7,832 bases of DNA from Clostridiales bacterium (GTDB lineage: Bacteria > Bacillota > Dehalobacteriia > UBA4068). Shown here piece by piece: positions 1 through 4,481 of the stretch. The notes under the pieces are model-generated. The model made no database searches, was not told the origin of the DNA, and saw only the letters and a program-made list of their open reading frames with translations. The translations under genes and the position numbers were made by a program. The stretch covers positions 1 to 7,832 of the forward strand of contig WRDJ01000023.1 of the NCBI GenBank assembly GCA_009783495.1. The letters are read 5' to 3'. How positions within the stretch are numbered: the first letter of the stretch is position 1; each line of letters begins with the position of its first letter.

Positions 1-255
1 TCGCAGGGACAGCAGCGCACGGCGGTGCTCGCCCTCAAACTTTCCGAACTGGAGCTGGCCGAAAGCGTGCGCGGAGAAACGCCGGTGCTTCTGCTGGACG
101 ACGTGATGAGCGAGCTGGACCCGGAACGCCGCCAGCAGCTGCTGGGACTGATTCTGGGCCGCGCCCAGACCTTCATCACCGGCACGGAGATCAATTTCGA
201 CCCGGCAGACGGCAAGAAATTCCTCGTCGAGGCCGGGAAAATACGGGAAGCATGA
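1..255 (+). CDS. recF: DNA replication and repair protein RecF, C-terminal part
   Basis: This is the last 84 codons of RecF, an SMC/ABC-type ATPase that binds gapped DNA and helps RecO and RecR load RecA. The 5' part lies outside the window; RecF is usually about 360-370 aa. The visible part starts exactly at the ABC signature SQGQQRT (visible residues 1-7). The Walker B and D-loop follow as [11 protein letters not shown] (about 30-40), then the FITGTE strand (about 58-63) where most RecF proteins have a similar T-T-rich element. It ends with a TGA at 253-255. The ATPase core seen here is intact. RecF is commonly followed by gyrB or a small RemB-like gene; here the next gene is murI after a 163-bp gap that holds a repeat element, which is less usual. 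Identification is by motif order and is secure. Confidence 0.93.
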   Translation, partial: SQGQQRTAVLALKLSELELAESVRGETPVLLLDDVMSELDPERRQQLLGLILGRAQTFITGTEINFDPADGKKFLVEAGKIREA

Positions 256-301
256 AGCATGAAGCAAGAGGACAGAGCCCGCTCCGCGCTTTCCATACTC
301 A

Positions 302-342
302 TTTATATGGGTTTGCCGCCGCAGACGGCAAACCCATATAAA
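302..342. repeat. Perfect 17-bp inverted repeat (hairpin) between recF and murI
   Basis: Arms at 302-318 and 326-342 are perfectly complementary over 17 bp around a 7-base loop (319-325). The outer end is AT-rich (TTTATATGGG) and the inner end is GC-rich (TTTGCCG). No T-run follows on either strand, so it is not a classic intrinsic terminator. It lies 46 bases after the recF stop and directly before a G-rich element. It may be a repeated palindromic unit or a transcript-end stabiliser; the sequence alone does not say which. Confidence 0.85.
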
Positions 343-350
343 ACCACTTT

Positions 351-381
351 CCCCCTCCTTGGGGAGGGGGCAGGGGGTGGG
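351..381 (+). repeat. C/G-rich palindrome with G-quadruplex motif upstream of murI
   Basis: CCCCCTCC (351-358) pairs with GGAGGGGG (363-370) around TTGG. Overlapping this, the + strand has four G-runs at 361-364, 366-370, 373-377 and 379-381, separated by A, CA and T. This fits the G3+N1-7 quadruplex rule with very short loops. It ends 37 bases before the chosen murI start, so it would sit in the 5' part of any transcript reading into murI. A related but shorter copy in the opposite orientation lies at 1394-1431, which suggests a dispersed repeat family. Confidence 0.7.
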
Positions 382-418
382 AAAACAGAGGCAAGAGAAA
401 ATGGAGGGAGGAAGCGGG

Positions 419-1204
419 ATGCCGGAAGGATACATAGCCTTTTTCGATTCCGGCGTGGGCGGCGTCTCGGTGATGGCGGAAGCGCGCAAGTGGCTGCCCG
501 CGGAAAACTTCCTCTATTTCGCCGACGCCCTGCGCGCCCCTTACGGGCAAAAAAGCAAAGAAGAAATTTGCGCGCTGATGAAAGAAAACATGGATTTTAT
601 GCTTTCTTTCGGGCTCAAAGCGGTGGTTTTGGCCTGCAACACCGCGACTTCGGCGGCGGCGGAGTTTTTGCGCGCCGCTTATTCCCTGCCCTTTTTCGGC
701 CTGGAACCGGCGCTACGCCCCGCCGTGCGGCAAACAACGGGGCGTCTCGTTGTTTTGGGCACCACGCTCACCTTGCGCGAGGAAAAATTTGCCAAGCTCC
801 TGCGCGAGCTGGGCGAAAACCGGGATATCGTGCTTTTGCCCTGCCCCGGGCTGGCCGGGCTGATTGAGCAAGACGCGCAAGGGCCGCGCATAGAAGCCTA
901 TCTGCGGGAAAAGCTCGCGCCCTATACGCAGGGGCTGGAGGGCATCGTGCTGGGCTGCACGCATTATAATTTCGCCCGGCCCGCCCTGCGGGAAATTTCC
1001 CCCAAGGCGCGCATTTTCGACGGCAACGCGGGCCTGGCCCGGCATTTGACAAACGTAATGCGGGAAAAAGGGCTTTTCGGCGGAGGAAACGGCCAGATCC
1101 TTTGGGAAACCTCCTTGCAGGGAGAGGAAAAAGAAGCGTATCTGGCAAAATGCCGCCGCAGTTACGAACAGCTCTCCGCCGGGCAAAACGAAAATATGGG
1201 ATAA
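419..1204 (+). CDS. murI: Glutamate racemase MurI
   Basis: This 261-aa enzyme interconverts L- and D-glutamate in the cytoplasm and so supplies D-Glu for the peptidoglycan stem peptide. The two-base cofactor-independent racemase signature is complete. FDSGVGG carries Asp10, YFADALRAPYG (about 33-43) is the YFGDTxxxPYG-like segment, the first catalytic Cys is Cys73 in ACNTATS, and the second is Cys180 in GCTHYNF with His182 beside it. Length is typical for the family (about 255-285 aa). The ATG at 419 is chosen because GGAGGGAGGA (403-412) lies just upstream. An in-frame ATG at 401 would add six residues (MEGGSG) but has a poor ribosome site. The gene follows recF by 163 bp and is the only murein gene visible. 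There is no obvious T-tailed terminator after it. Minor departures from the usual motifs (FAD for FGD, TS for SA) do not touch catalytic residues. Confidence 0.95.
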   Translation: MPEGYIAFFDSGVGGVSVMAEARKWLPAENFLYFADALRAPYGQKSKEEICALMKENMDFMLSFGLKAVVLACNTATSAAAEFLRAAYSLPFFGLEPALRPAVRQTTGRLVVLGTTLTLREEKFAKLLRELGENRDIVLLPCPGLAGLIEQDAQGPRIEAYLREKLAPYTQGLEGIVLGCTHYNFARPALREISPKARIFDGNAGLARHLTNVMREKGLFGGGNGQILWETSLQGEEKEAYLAKCRRSYEQLSAGQNENMG

Positions 1205-1241
1205 GCGGGCGAAAGCCGCCGCTGACCTCGGAACGATAAGG

Positions 1242-1263
1242 CGAACGGGCCGCTCCCCGTTCG
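1242..1263. other. 8-bp stem hairpin after murI
   Basis: CGAACGGG (1242-1249) and CCCGTTCG (1256-1263) form a perfect 8-bp stem with a 6-base loop. It sits 37 bases after the murI stop and 9 bases before the -35 box of the next promoter. No T-run follows directly, so termination is possible but not typical. Confidence 0.5.
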
Positions 1264-1272
1264 GGAAAACGG

Positions 1273-1301
1273 TTGACATTTTGTCGAATAATACGTATAA
1301 T
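1273..1301 (+). promoter_or_regulatory. Consensus sigma-70/sigma-A promoter
   Basis: A perfect TTGACA (1273-1278) and a perfect TATAAT (1296-1301) are separated by the optimal 17 bases. Transcription should begin near 1308, about 36 bases before the start codon at 1344. A full consensus at both boxes is rare and implies high intrinsic strength. Two dyads overlie it: AT-n-ATACGTAT-n-AT (1288-1301) on the -10 box, and a 19-bp dyad over the expected start site. Repressor control is therefore plausible. Confidence 0.88.
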
Positions 1302-1306
1302 ATTTG

Positions 1307-1325
1307 CATAGTTTGCCAAATTATG
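1307..1325. promoter_or_regulatory. 19-bp operator-like dyad over the transcription start
   Basis: CATAGTTTG (1307-1315) and CAAATTATG (1317-1325) are inverted around C1316, with 8 of 9 positions matching. The dyad covers the expected start site of the consensus promoter just upstream. This is a common place for a repressor operator. No regulator gene is seen nearby, and the binding protein is unknown. Confidence 0.5.
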
Positions 1326-1343
1326 TGACGAAAAGAGAGTGTG

Positions 1344-1888
1344 ATGTTTCTGTATGAGTCCACTGAACCCAACGCCAGCCCCGACACGAGATGTCAGGCC
1401 GCCCCCCCGCCTCCCCGAGGGGAAGGCCTGATCAAGGTCGCCGGAACCCTCTTGATTGTTTTTGGCGCCATAGCTCTTCTGATTTATGCGTCAGCGCTGG
1501 CTAAGCCTTGGGAGTGGTTGATAGGGGAGGGTTTCTTCCTCGTTGCACCCTCTACGGGGTTCGAAATTTCCGTCGCATATACCGCGTTCAGGCTTTTTGG
1601 CCTTCTTACGGCGGCCGGTTTCCTTGCTTTCGGCGTCTTCGGCGTAATCAATGCCGGCAAGCGGCGAAAGCGCAGAGCGTCGTCATCATGGGAATCATCC
1701 TATGCGCGCTCCTCGCGTTCAATGCGCTCCTCGCGAACAACTTGATCCAGATAATAGGCTTTTCACGCATGAGCGCAAGCGGTGGTCTTTTCACCAGAAC
1801 CGCAATTCTTGTGACGATGCTCAGCGTTGTCCTTCCCATCCTCTATATCGTGGGCGGGAACAGGAACAAACGCAGCCCGCAAGCATAA
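1344..1888 (+). pseudogene. Four-helix membrane protein gene with a broken reading frame (possible -1 frameshift)
   Basis: I do not recognise the family. The first frame runs from ATG 1344 (or GTG 1341) and encodes helix 1 (about residues 29-51, IKVAGTLLIVFGAIALLIYA) and helix 2 (about 78-103), ending hydrophilic at NAGKRRK. It then degenerates into Ser/Arg-rich residues up to a stop at 1743-1745. Reading shifted back by one base at 1670 gives AQSVVIMGIILC and two more helices (about 111-135 and 148-172), ending GGNRNKRSPQA at 1888. The joined product would be 181 aa with four membrane segments. The switch point is A-AAG (1667-1670), a known -1 slippery tetramer, but a single missing G explains it equally well. 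A stand-alone start at ATG 1688 is possible for the second half. The first 28 residues overlap a GC-rich palindrome (1394-1431) and are Pro-rich. The gene has a consensus promoter and faces the - strand genes. Confidence 0.6.
1394..1431 (-). repeat. GC-rich palindrome related to the element upstream of murI, inside a coding region
   Basis: TCAGGCC (1394-1400) and GGCCTGA (1425-1431) are inverted around a C-rich core that also contains CCCC/GGGG pairing (1413-1422). Read on the - strand, the core gives TTCCCCTC, GGGGAGG and a run of seven G. This follows the same order as the element at 350-381 on the + strand. It encodes the stretch AAPPPPRGEG near the start of the broken membrane gene. Confidence 0.5.
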
Positions 1889-1910
1889 TCTTGTTCATGC
1901 AACTCTCTTA

Positions 1911-1962
1911 AAGCGCCGGGTCGCTGCGGATTGTACCAACAATCCGCAGCGACCCGGCGCTT
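1911..1962. terminator. Perfect 24-bp stem hairpin between convergent genes
   Basis: Arms at 1911-1934 and 1939-1962 are perfectly complementary over 24 bp with a 4-base loop (ACCA on the + strand). It starts 22 bases after the stop of the + strand membrane gene and lies 26 bases past the stop of the - strand 81-aa gene. A bidirectional transcription block is the likely role. Neither side has a good T-run, so it is not a textbook intrinsic terminator; a processed transcript end or a repeat element remains possible. Confidence 0.65.
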
Positions 1963-1988
1963 GGCTTGGGCGCCCGCGCCGACGGCTC

Positions 1989-2234
1989 TTAATCTTTTAT
2001 GTAACCGTCGGGCGGGATCACCGCCGGGACCGCGCCGCCGACCTGCCCGGAAATCTCCCGTGCCGCCTCTTGCAGAAAGCCCACGTCCATATGACCCTCG
2101 CCTTTTTCCGCCTCGCGGATGACGGCGGCCACCATATTATAGTTTTCCGGGGAGAGAAAATGCCCGAACTGCTCGAAGAGAGCCTTGACCTGCCCCAGGT
2201 TCTGCGGGCGCAGGAAGCTGAAAAAATCAATCAT
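1989..2234 (-). CDS. Hypothetical 81-aa helical protein
   Basis: Not recognised. The ATG at 2234 is preceded on the - strand by AGGAGG with a 5-base spacer, which fixes the start firmly. The protein begins MIDFFSFLRPQN. A probable helical region (about residues 12-63) includes ALFEQFGHFLSPENYNMVAA and a charged segment REAEKGEG. The tail is Gly/Pro-rich (GGAVPAVIPPDGYIKD). There is no signal peptide, membrane helix or cysteine. It starts 21 bases after the stop of the 223-aa gene on the same strand, with its ribosome site in the gap, so the two are very likely co-transcribed and may work together. It ends ahead of the 24-bp stem hairpin. The fold could be a small adaptor or assembly protein, but nothing in the sequence establishes this. 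Confidence 0.75.
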   Translation of the reverse strand: MIDFFSFLRPQNLGQVKALFEQFGHFLSPENYNMVAAVIREAEKGEGHMDVGFLQEAAREISGQVGGAVPAVIPPDGYIKD

Positions 2235-2255
2235 TTGATCCTCCTAATAAATTAA

Positions 2256-2927
2256 TTATTTATACCAGGACGACACCAACGCGTTCACCTCCGCCCAGCT
2301 CGGCGTGTCAAAGGCGCCCCTATCGCAGGGGTTGGGGCAATGGGCGCAGCGGCAAAGGGGCTCCTCGCGATAAGTCTCCGGCCATTCCCGCGAAAGCGGC
2401 GAGTTTTTTATGCGTGTCTCCCGCGCGGTTTGTTGCGGCGTTTTGCGCTGGGTTTCGTCCCGCCGCGCCTGAGAAAACGGCGGGGCATAATTATTCGCTT
2501 GCGTATAAGCCGGGGGCGCATAATTCGGCGGCGCGGAAGAAGGGGGCGCTTGATAAGAACCGGCCCTGTTTTCCGGCGGCGGCTGAGGGGGAGGAGGAAC
2601 CGGCGGGGGGGCTTGCGCGGGCCTCGCTCCCGCCCCGCCCAGGCCGCCGAAGAGAGAAGAAAGGGCCCCCAGCGCGCCCAAAGGATTGGCGTTGCCCGCG
2701 GCGTTTCCGTTGGCTCCGGCAGCCGCGCCGCCGCCGGCCATGGAAGCGAAGGCCGAGAGGGGGTTGCTTCCCCCCGCGCCGCCTGCGCCGCCCAAGCCGC
2801 CCAGGGCGGAAAGAATCCCCAGGGGATTGCCGCCCCCCGCGCCGCCGAAGAGATTGCCGAAATTCATTCCGCCGCGGCGGTTATTATTGCCGTTGAAAGA
2901 GGTGTTTGCCCCTTGCTGCTCAGTCAT
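2256..2927 (-). CDS. Hypothetical Gly/Ala/Pro-rich protein with C-terminal four-Cys cluster
   Basis: Not recognised; 223 aa. Order of regions: an Asn/Gly-rich N-terminus (1-33); a Gly/Ala-rich section (34-100) with three spaced NPL units at 34, 55 and 81, each followed by a small-residue hydrophobic stretch such as GILSALGGLGG; a Pro-rich linker (103-150) with PPPVPPPPQPPP and PP-Y elements; a charged segment (155-190); and a cluster CRCAHCPNPC (Cys192, 194, 197, 201) before the end at WYK. There is no signal peptide. The Cys spacing could bind a metal but matches no family I can name. The start ATG 2927 has only a weak AAAGG 2 bases upstream; ATG at residue 21 is an alternative. Long + strand frames overlap here but are Arg/Pro-rich shadows. 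It lies upstream of, and close to, the 81-aa gene. Low-complexity composition recalls coat or surface-associated proteins, which is only a guess. Confidence 0.68.
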   Translation of the reverse strand: MTEQQGANTSFNGNNNRRGGMNFGNLFGGAGGGNPLGILSALGGLGGAGGAGGSNPLSAFASMAGGGAAAGANGNAAGNANPLGALGALSSLFGGLGGAGARPAQAPPPVPPPPQPPPENRAGSYQAPPSSAPPNYAPPAYTQANNYAPPFSQARRDETQRKTPQQTARETRIKNSPLSREWPETYREEPLCRCAHCPNPCDRGAFDTPSWAEVNALVSSWYK

Positions 2928-3168
2928 AACCTTTCGAGCTGGTGCTTCGCGAACGCCGCGCGCGGCTCTTCCCCCTTATTCAGCCTCTGCTTTCAGGTTA
3001 TTCCGCCGCCCCGGCAAGGGTGTGTTCCCGGGCAAAAAAATACGGCCGGAAAACCGGCCGTAAAATCAATGTTTCGCCAAACAAAGCGCCAAGACCCTGA
3101 AAAAACCGGGGAAAGCGCCGGCCCCCCGCCCCGTAAGGCCAAGCCCTGCGGAGCGTTCCCGGCATCGC
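2928..3168. other. Intergenic region between two - strand gene pairs
   Basis: 241 bases with no gene I can support. It holds the - strand terminator at 3034-3062 and, nearer the 223-aa gene, a perfect 12-bp palindrome GCCGCGCGCGGC (2955-2966). I find no convincing -35/-10 pair for the 223-aa gene. A 102-aa - strand frame (3301-2993) crosses the terminator and is rejected. Confidence 0.6.
3034..3062 (-). terminator. Rho-independent terminator for the small Cys-rich gene pair
   Basis: TACGGCCGG (3041-3049) and CCGGCCGTA (3054-3062) form a 9-bp perfect stem with an AAAA loop on the + strand (TTTT on the - strand). Seven A at 3034-3040 become a run of seven T right after the stem on the - strand, so the terminator acts leftward. 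It ends transcription from the genes at 3543-3169 and shields the 223-aa gene further left, which therefore needs its own promoter. The A-run alone would not terminate + strand transcription. Confidence 0.9.
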
Positions 3169-3351
3169 TTAGTAAGCGACCGGACCGCCGCAGGCGGGGG
3201 CCGGCGCGAAGCCGTGGCCGCCCCTGTTGCAGCCGCAGAGAATTTGACCCACGAACTCCAGAATCACAATGAGAATGATGAGGCTCAAGAGGCAGCCCCA
3301 TATACCGTTACCGTCACCGCAGCCATTTCCCCAACCCAAACCGTTAAACAT
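3169..3351 (-). CDS. Small Gly/Cys-rich single-helix membrane protein (60 aa)
   Basis: Not recognised. The protein starts MFNGLGWGNGCGDGNG, has one strongly hydrophobic helix (about residues 17-39, CLLSLIILIVILEFVGQILC), and then a Cys/Gly/Pro-rich tail containing CGCNRGGHG and ACGGPVAY. Five Cys are present (11, 20, 39, 41, 54). An ATG two codons upstream (3357) would leave only 2 bases after the AAGGAG ribosome site. The ATG at 3351 gives an 8-base spacer and is preferred. It follows the 51-aa gene by 36 bases, with its ribosome site in that gap, and leads to the terminator at 3062-3034, so the two form a short operon. The composition is loosely like the tiny YjcZ-type membrane proteins of Bacillota, but there is no specific motif to support that name. 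Confidence 0.7.
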   Translation of the reverse strand: MFNGLGWGNGCGDGNGIWGCLLSLIILIVILEFVGQILCGCNRGGHGFAPAPACGGPVAY

Positions 3352-3387
3352 CGTCATCTCTCCTTTTTTGGCTTTCTTTATTTTCGC

Positions 3388-3543
3388 TTATCTACAGTGG
3401 CCGTTCCATCCGCCAAACAATCCGCCGAACAAGGCAATCGCCAAAAGTGGTACGAATATGCCCGTGCCGTCGCGGCGGCGACAGCAACGCTCTTCGGGAA
3501 AGCAGTCGCGGTCGCAACAACAATTATTAGGATAGCAGTTCAT
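3388..3543 (-). CDS. Small Cys-rich single-helix membrane protein (51 aa)
   Basis: Not recognised. The N-terminus is packed with cysteines (MNCYPNNCCCDRDCFPEERCC: Cys at 3, 8, 9, 10, 14, 20, 21) and is followed by RRRDG. A hydrophobic, Gly-rich helix comes next (about residues 28-45, IFVPLLAIALFGGLFGG), and the end is WNGHCR, with an eighth Cys at 50. The basic RRR just before the helix suggests that the Cys-rich end stays in the cytoplasm. The ATG at 3543 is chosen because AAGGAGGAAG lies just upstream on the - strand. The frame stays open further upstream (MYYTPLACGGPFNPAN...), but no ribosome site supports a longer start. It is first in a two-gene unit with the 60-aa protein and is divergent from the atp operon. 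Metal handling or redox is conceivable but unproven. Confidence 0.7.
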   Translation of the reverse strand: MNCYPNNCCCDRDCFPEERCCRRRDGTGIFVPLLAIALFGGLFGGWNGHCR

Positions 3544-3766
3544 CAAACTTCCTCCTTGGTTAGCAGGATTAAAGGGACCGCCGCAAGCAAGCGGTGTATA
3601 GTACATGGTATGAATGCGGAGGTCCTTTTGCGACTTCCGGCAAAGGAATATTTCATGCGCGGCCCCGCCAAATAAAATTTTGTCGGAAGCGGAAGGAAAC
3701 CCGCAAAGGGCAACGAATTGTTCATTGGTTGATGTCTCGGCAACTCTCTGGGAGGGAGCGGGTTTT
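3544..3766. promoter_or_regulatory. Divergent control region between the Cys-rich pair and the atp operon
   Basis: This 223-base gap must hold the promoters for both directions. An imperfect inverted repeat has arms 3571-3585 and 3615-3628, pairing at 13 positions with one bulge and one mismatch around a 29-base loop. The loop holds -10-like elements on both strands (TATAGT at 3597-3602 on +, TACTAT on -), but I see no matching TTGACA-like -35 on either strand. AT-rich TAAAATTTT (3673-3681) is another weak -10 candidate for atp. Assignment of the promoters stays open. Confidence 0.45.
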
Positions 3767-4111
3767 TTGCGCGGAGATCGTTTTTTCACCCGGAACAAGC
3801 TCCTGAAAACCTGTCTGTCTTTCGGGCTGCAGCTTGGCTTGAGCATCTATCTCGTCGGAGTCCTTTTGGGCGGCTGGCTGGACAGAAAGTTCTCCACCGC
3901 GCCCTGGCTTATGCTCGCCGGCATCCTCCTCGCCATTTTCAGTTCTTTTTATCAACTGTTTAAGGATTTCGGCGAGGAAGCCAAAAAGGAGGACCCCCCC
4001 GGCGCCGTCTATAAGCCGTATGACGAAAAAGACGGCAAGAAAGAAAAAGGCGGCGGGGACGGCTGGAAAAAATGGGACGATTGGCGCAAATGGGACGACG
4101 GGGAGGAATAG
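3767..4111 (+). CDS. atpZ: AtpZ/AtpI-family F1Fo ATP synthase accessory membrane protein
   Basis: This is the first gene of the atp operon. The 114-aa product has the two-helix hairpin of the AtpZ (ATPase_gene1) family: helix 1 about 18-38 (FGLQLGLSIYLVGVLLGGWL), the loop DRKFSTAP, and helix 2 about 47-66 (WLMLAGILLAIFSSFYQLFKD). In alkaliphilic Bacillus, AtpZ and AtpI were reported to act together in Mg2+/Ca2+ handling for the ATP synthase; AtpI-type proteins also aid c-ring assembly. TTG 3767 is chosen as the start because GGGAGGG (3750-3756) lies upstream and the frame before it looks non-coding. A roughly 45-residue charged tail is unusual for this short family. It ends in a near-tandem WKKWDD-WRKWDD repeat (100-111). 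The tail is in the correct frame and precedes a good ribosome site for the next gene. Confidence 0.75.
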   Translation: MRGDRFFTRNKLLKTCLSFGLQLGLSIYLVGVLLGGWLDRKFSTAPWLMLAGILLAIFSSFYQLFKDFGEEAKKEDPPGAVYKPYDEKDGKKEKGGGDGWKKWDDWRKWDDGEE

Positions 4112-4115
4112 TTTC

Positions 4116-4478
4116 TTGCATTACGTTCTGTCTTTTTTGGTCGGGGCGCTTTTCGGCGGGTTCTTCGCCGCGCTGAAATTCGTCGTTCTTTGGCGGCCGC
4201 TCTCGCGCGGAAAGAAGCTGCGCAAAACCTCGGCGGTGATGACGCGTTACGGCGCCGGCTACGGGATCAACATTGTTGCCCTTTTTATTGTTTATCTCTG
4301 CAGAAACGTCAATTTTTTCGGATACAGCTTGCTTTTTTCTTTTGAGTATGCTTTAATAGGGACGGCGCTTGTCTTGGTGCTTGCCGGCAAGCTATATCCC
4401 TTCGCCAAGTTTTTGCCCGACTCCAACCCCGAACAAGATTCTGAGCAAATTTCCGAACAAAGCTCTGAGGAGGTTTGA
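4116..4478 (+). CDS. atpI: ATP synthase subunit I-like membrane protein
   Basis: The 120-aa product fits the ATP synthase I (AtpI) family by position, directly before atpB, and by pattern. A first helix with Gly repeats (about 3-26, SFLVGALFGGFFAALKFVVLW) is followed by a basic loop (RPLSRGKKLRK), a second helix (about 48-64), and a third (about 75-93, SFEYALIGTALVLVLAG). The tail is acidic (EQDSEQISEQSSEE). AtpI proteins usually have four helices, so the N-terminal one appears to be missing. TTG 4116 is chosen because GGGGAGGA (4100-4107) lies 8 bases upstream. An ATG at 4020 in the same frame would add a Lys/Gly/Thr-rich leader that overlaps the atpZ tail by 92 bases, and it is unlikely. 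In other bacteria AtpI helps assemble the c-ring. Assignment rests on context as much as on sequence. Confidence 0.68.
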   Translation: MHYVLSFLVGALFGGFFAALKFVVLWRPLSRGKKLRKTSAVMTRYGAGYGINIVALFIVYLCRNVNFFGYSLLFSFEYALIGTALVLVLAGKLYPFAKFLPDSNPEQDSEQISEQSSEEV

Positions 4479-4481
4479 TTT

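Noticed and set aside
259..867. A 202-aa + strand frame overlapping murI
   Set aside because: It is Arg/Gly-rich and out of frame with murI, whose catalytic motifs are complete in the other frame. The start has no ribosome site.
713..1387. A 224-aa - strand frame antisense to murI
   Set aside because: It is antisense to a secure gene and crosses the consensus promoter; no family features are visible.
2955..2966. 12-bp GC palindrome upstream of the 223-aa gene
   Set aside because: Alternating GC palindromes are common in GC-rich DNA; no link to a promoter or a second copy is seen.
2340..3272. A 310-codon open frame on the + strand across the Gly/Ala/Pro-rich gene
   Set aside because: It is Arg/Pro-rich, has no ribosome site, and runs antisense to the 223-aa gene and through the terminator. 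GC-rich antisense frames of this kind are expected by chance.
2993..3301. A 102-aa - strand frame
   Set aside because: It overlaps the 60-aa gene in another frame, crosses the rho-independent terminator, and has no ribosome site.
4020..4115. Upstream ATG start for atpI
   Set aside because: The extension is low-complexity Lys/Gly/Thr, overlaps the atpZ tail by 92 bases, and lacks a ribosome site, while TTG 4116 has one at good spacing.
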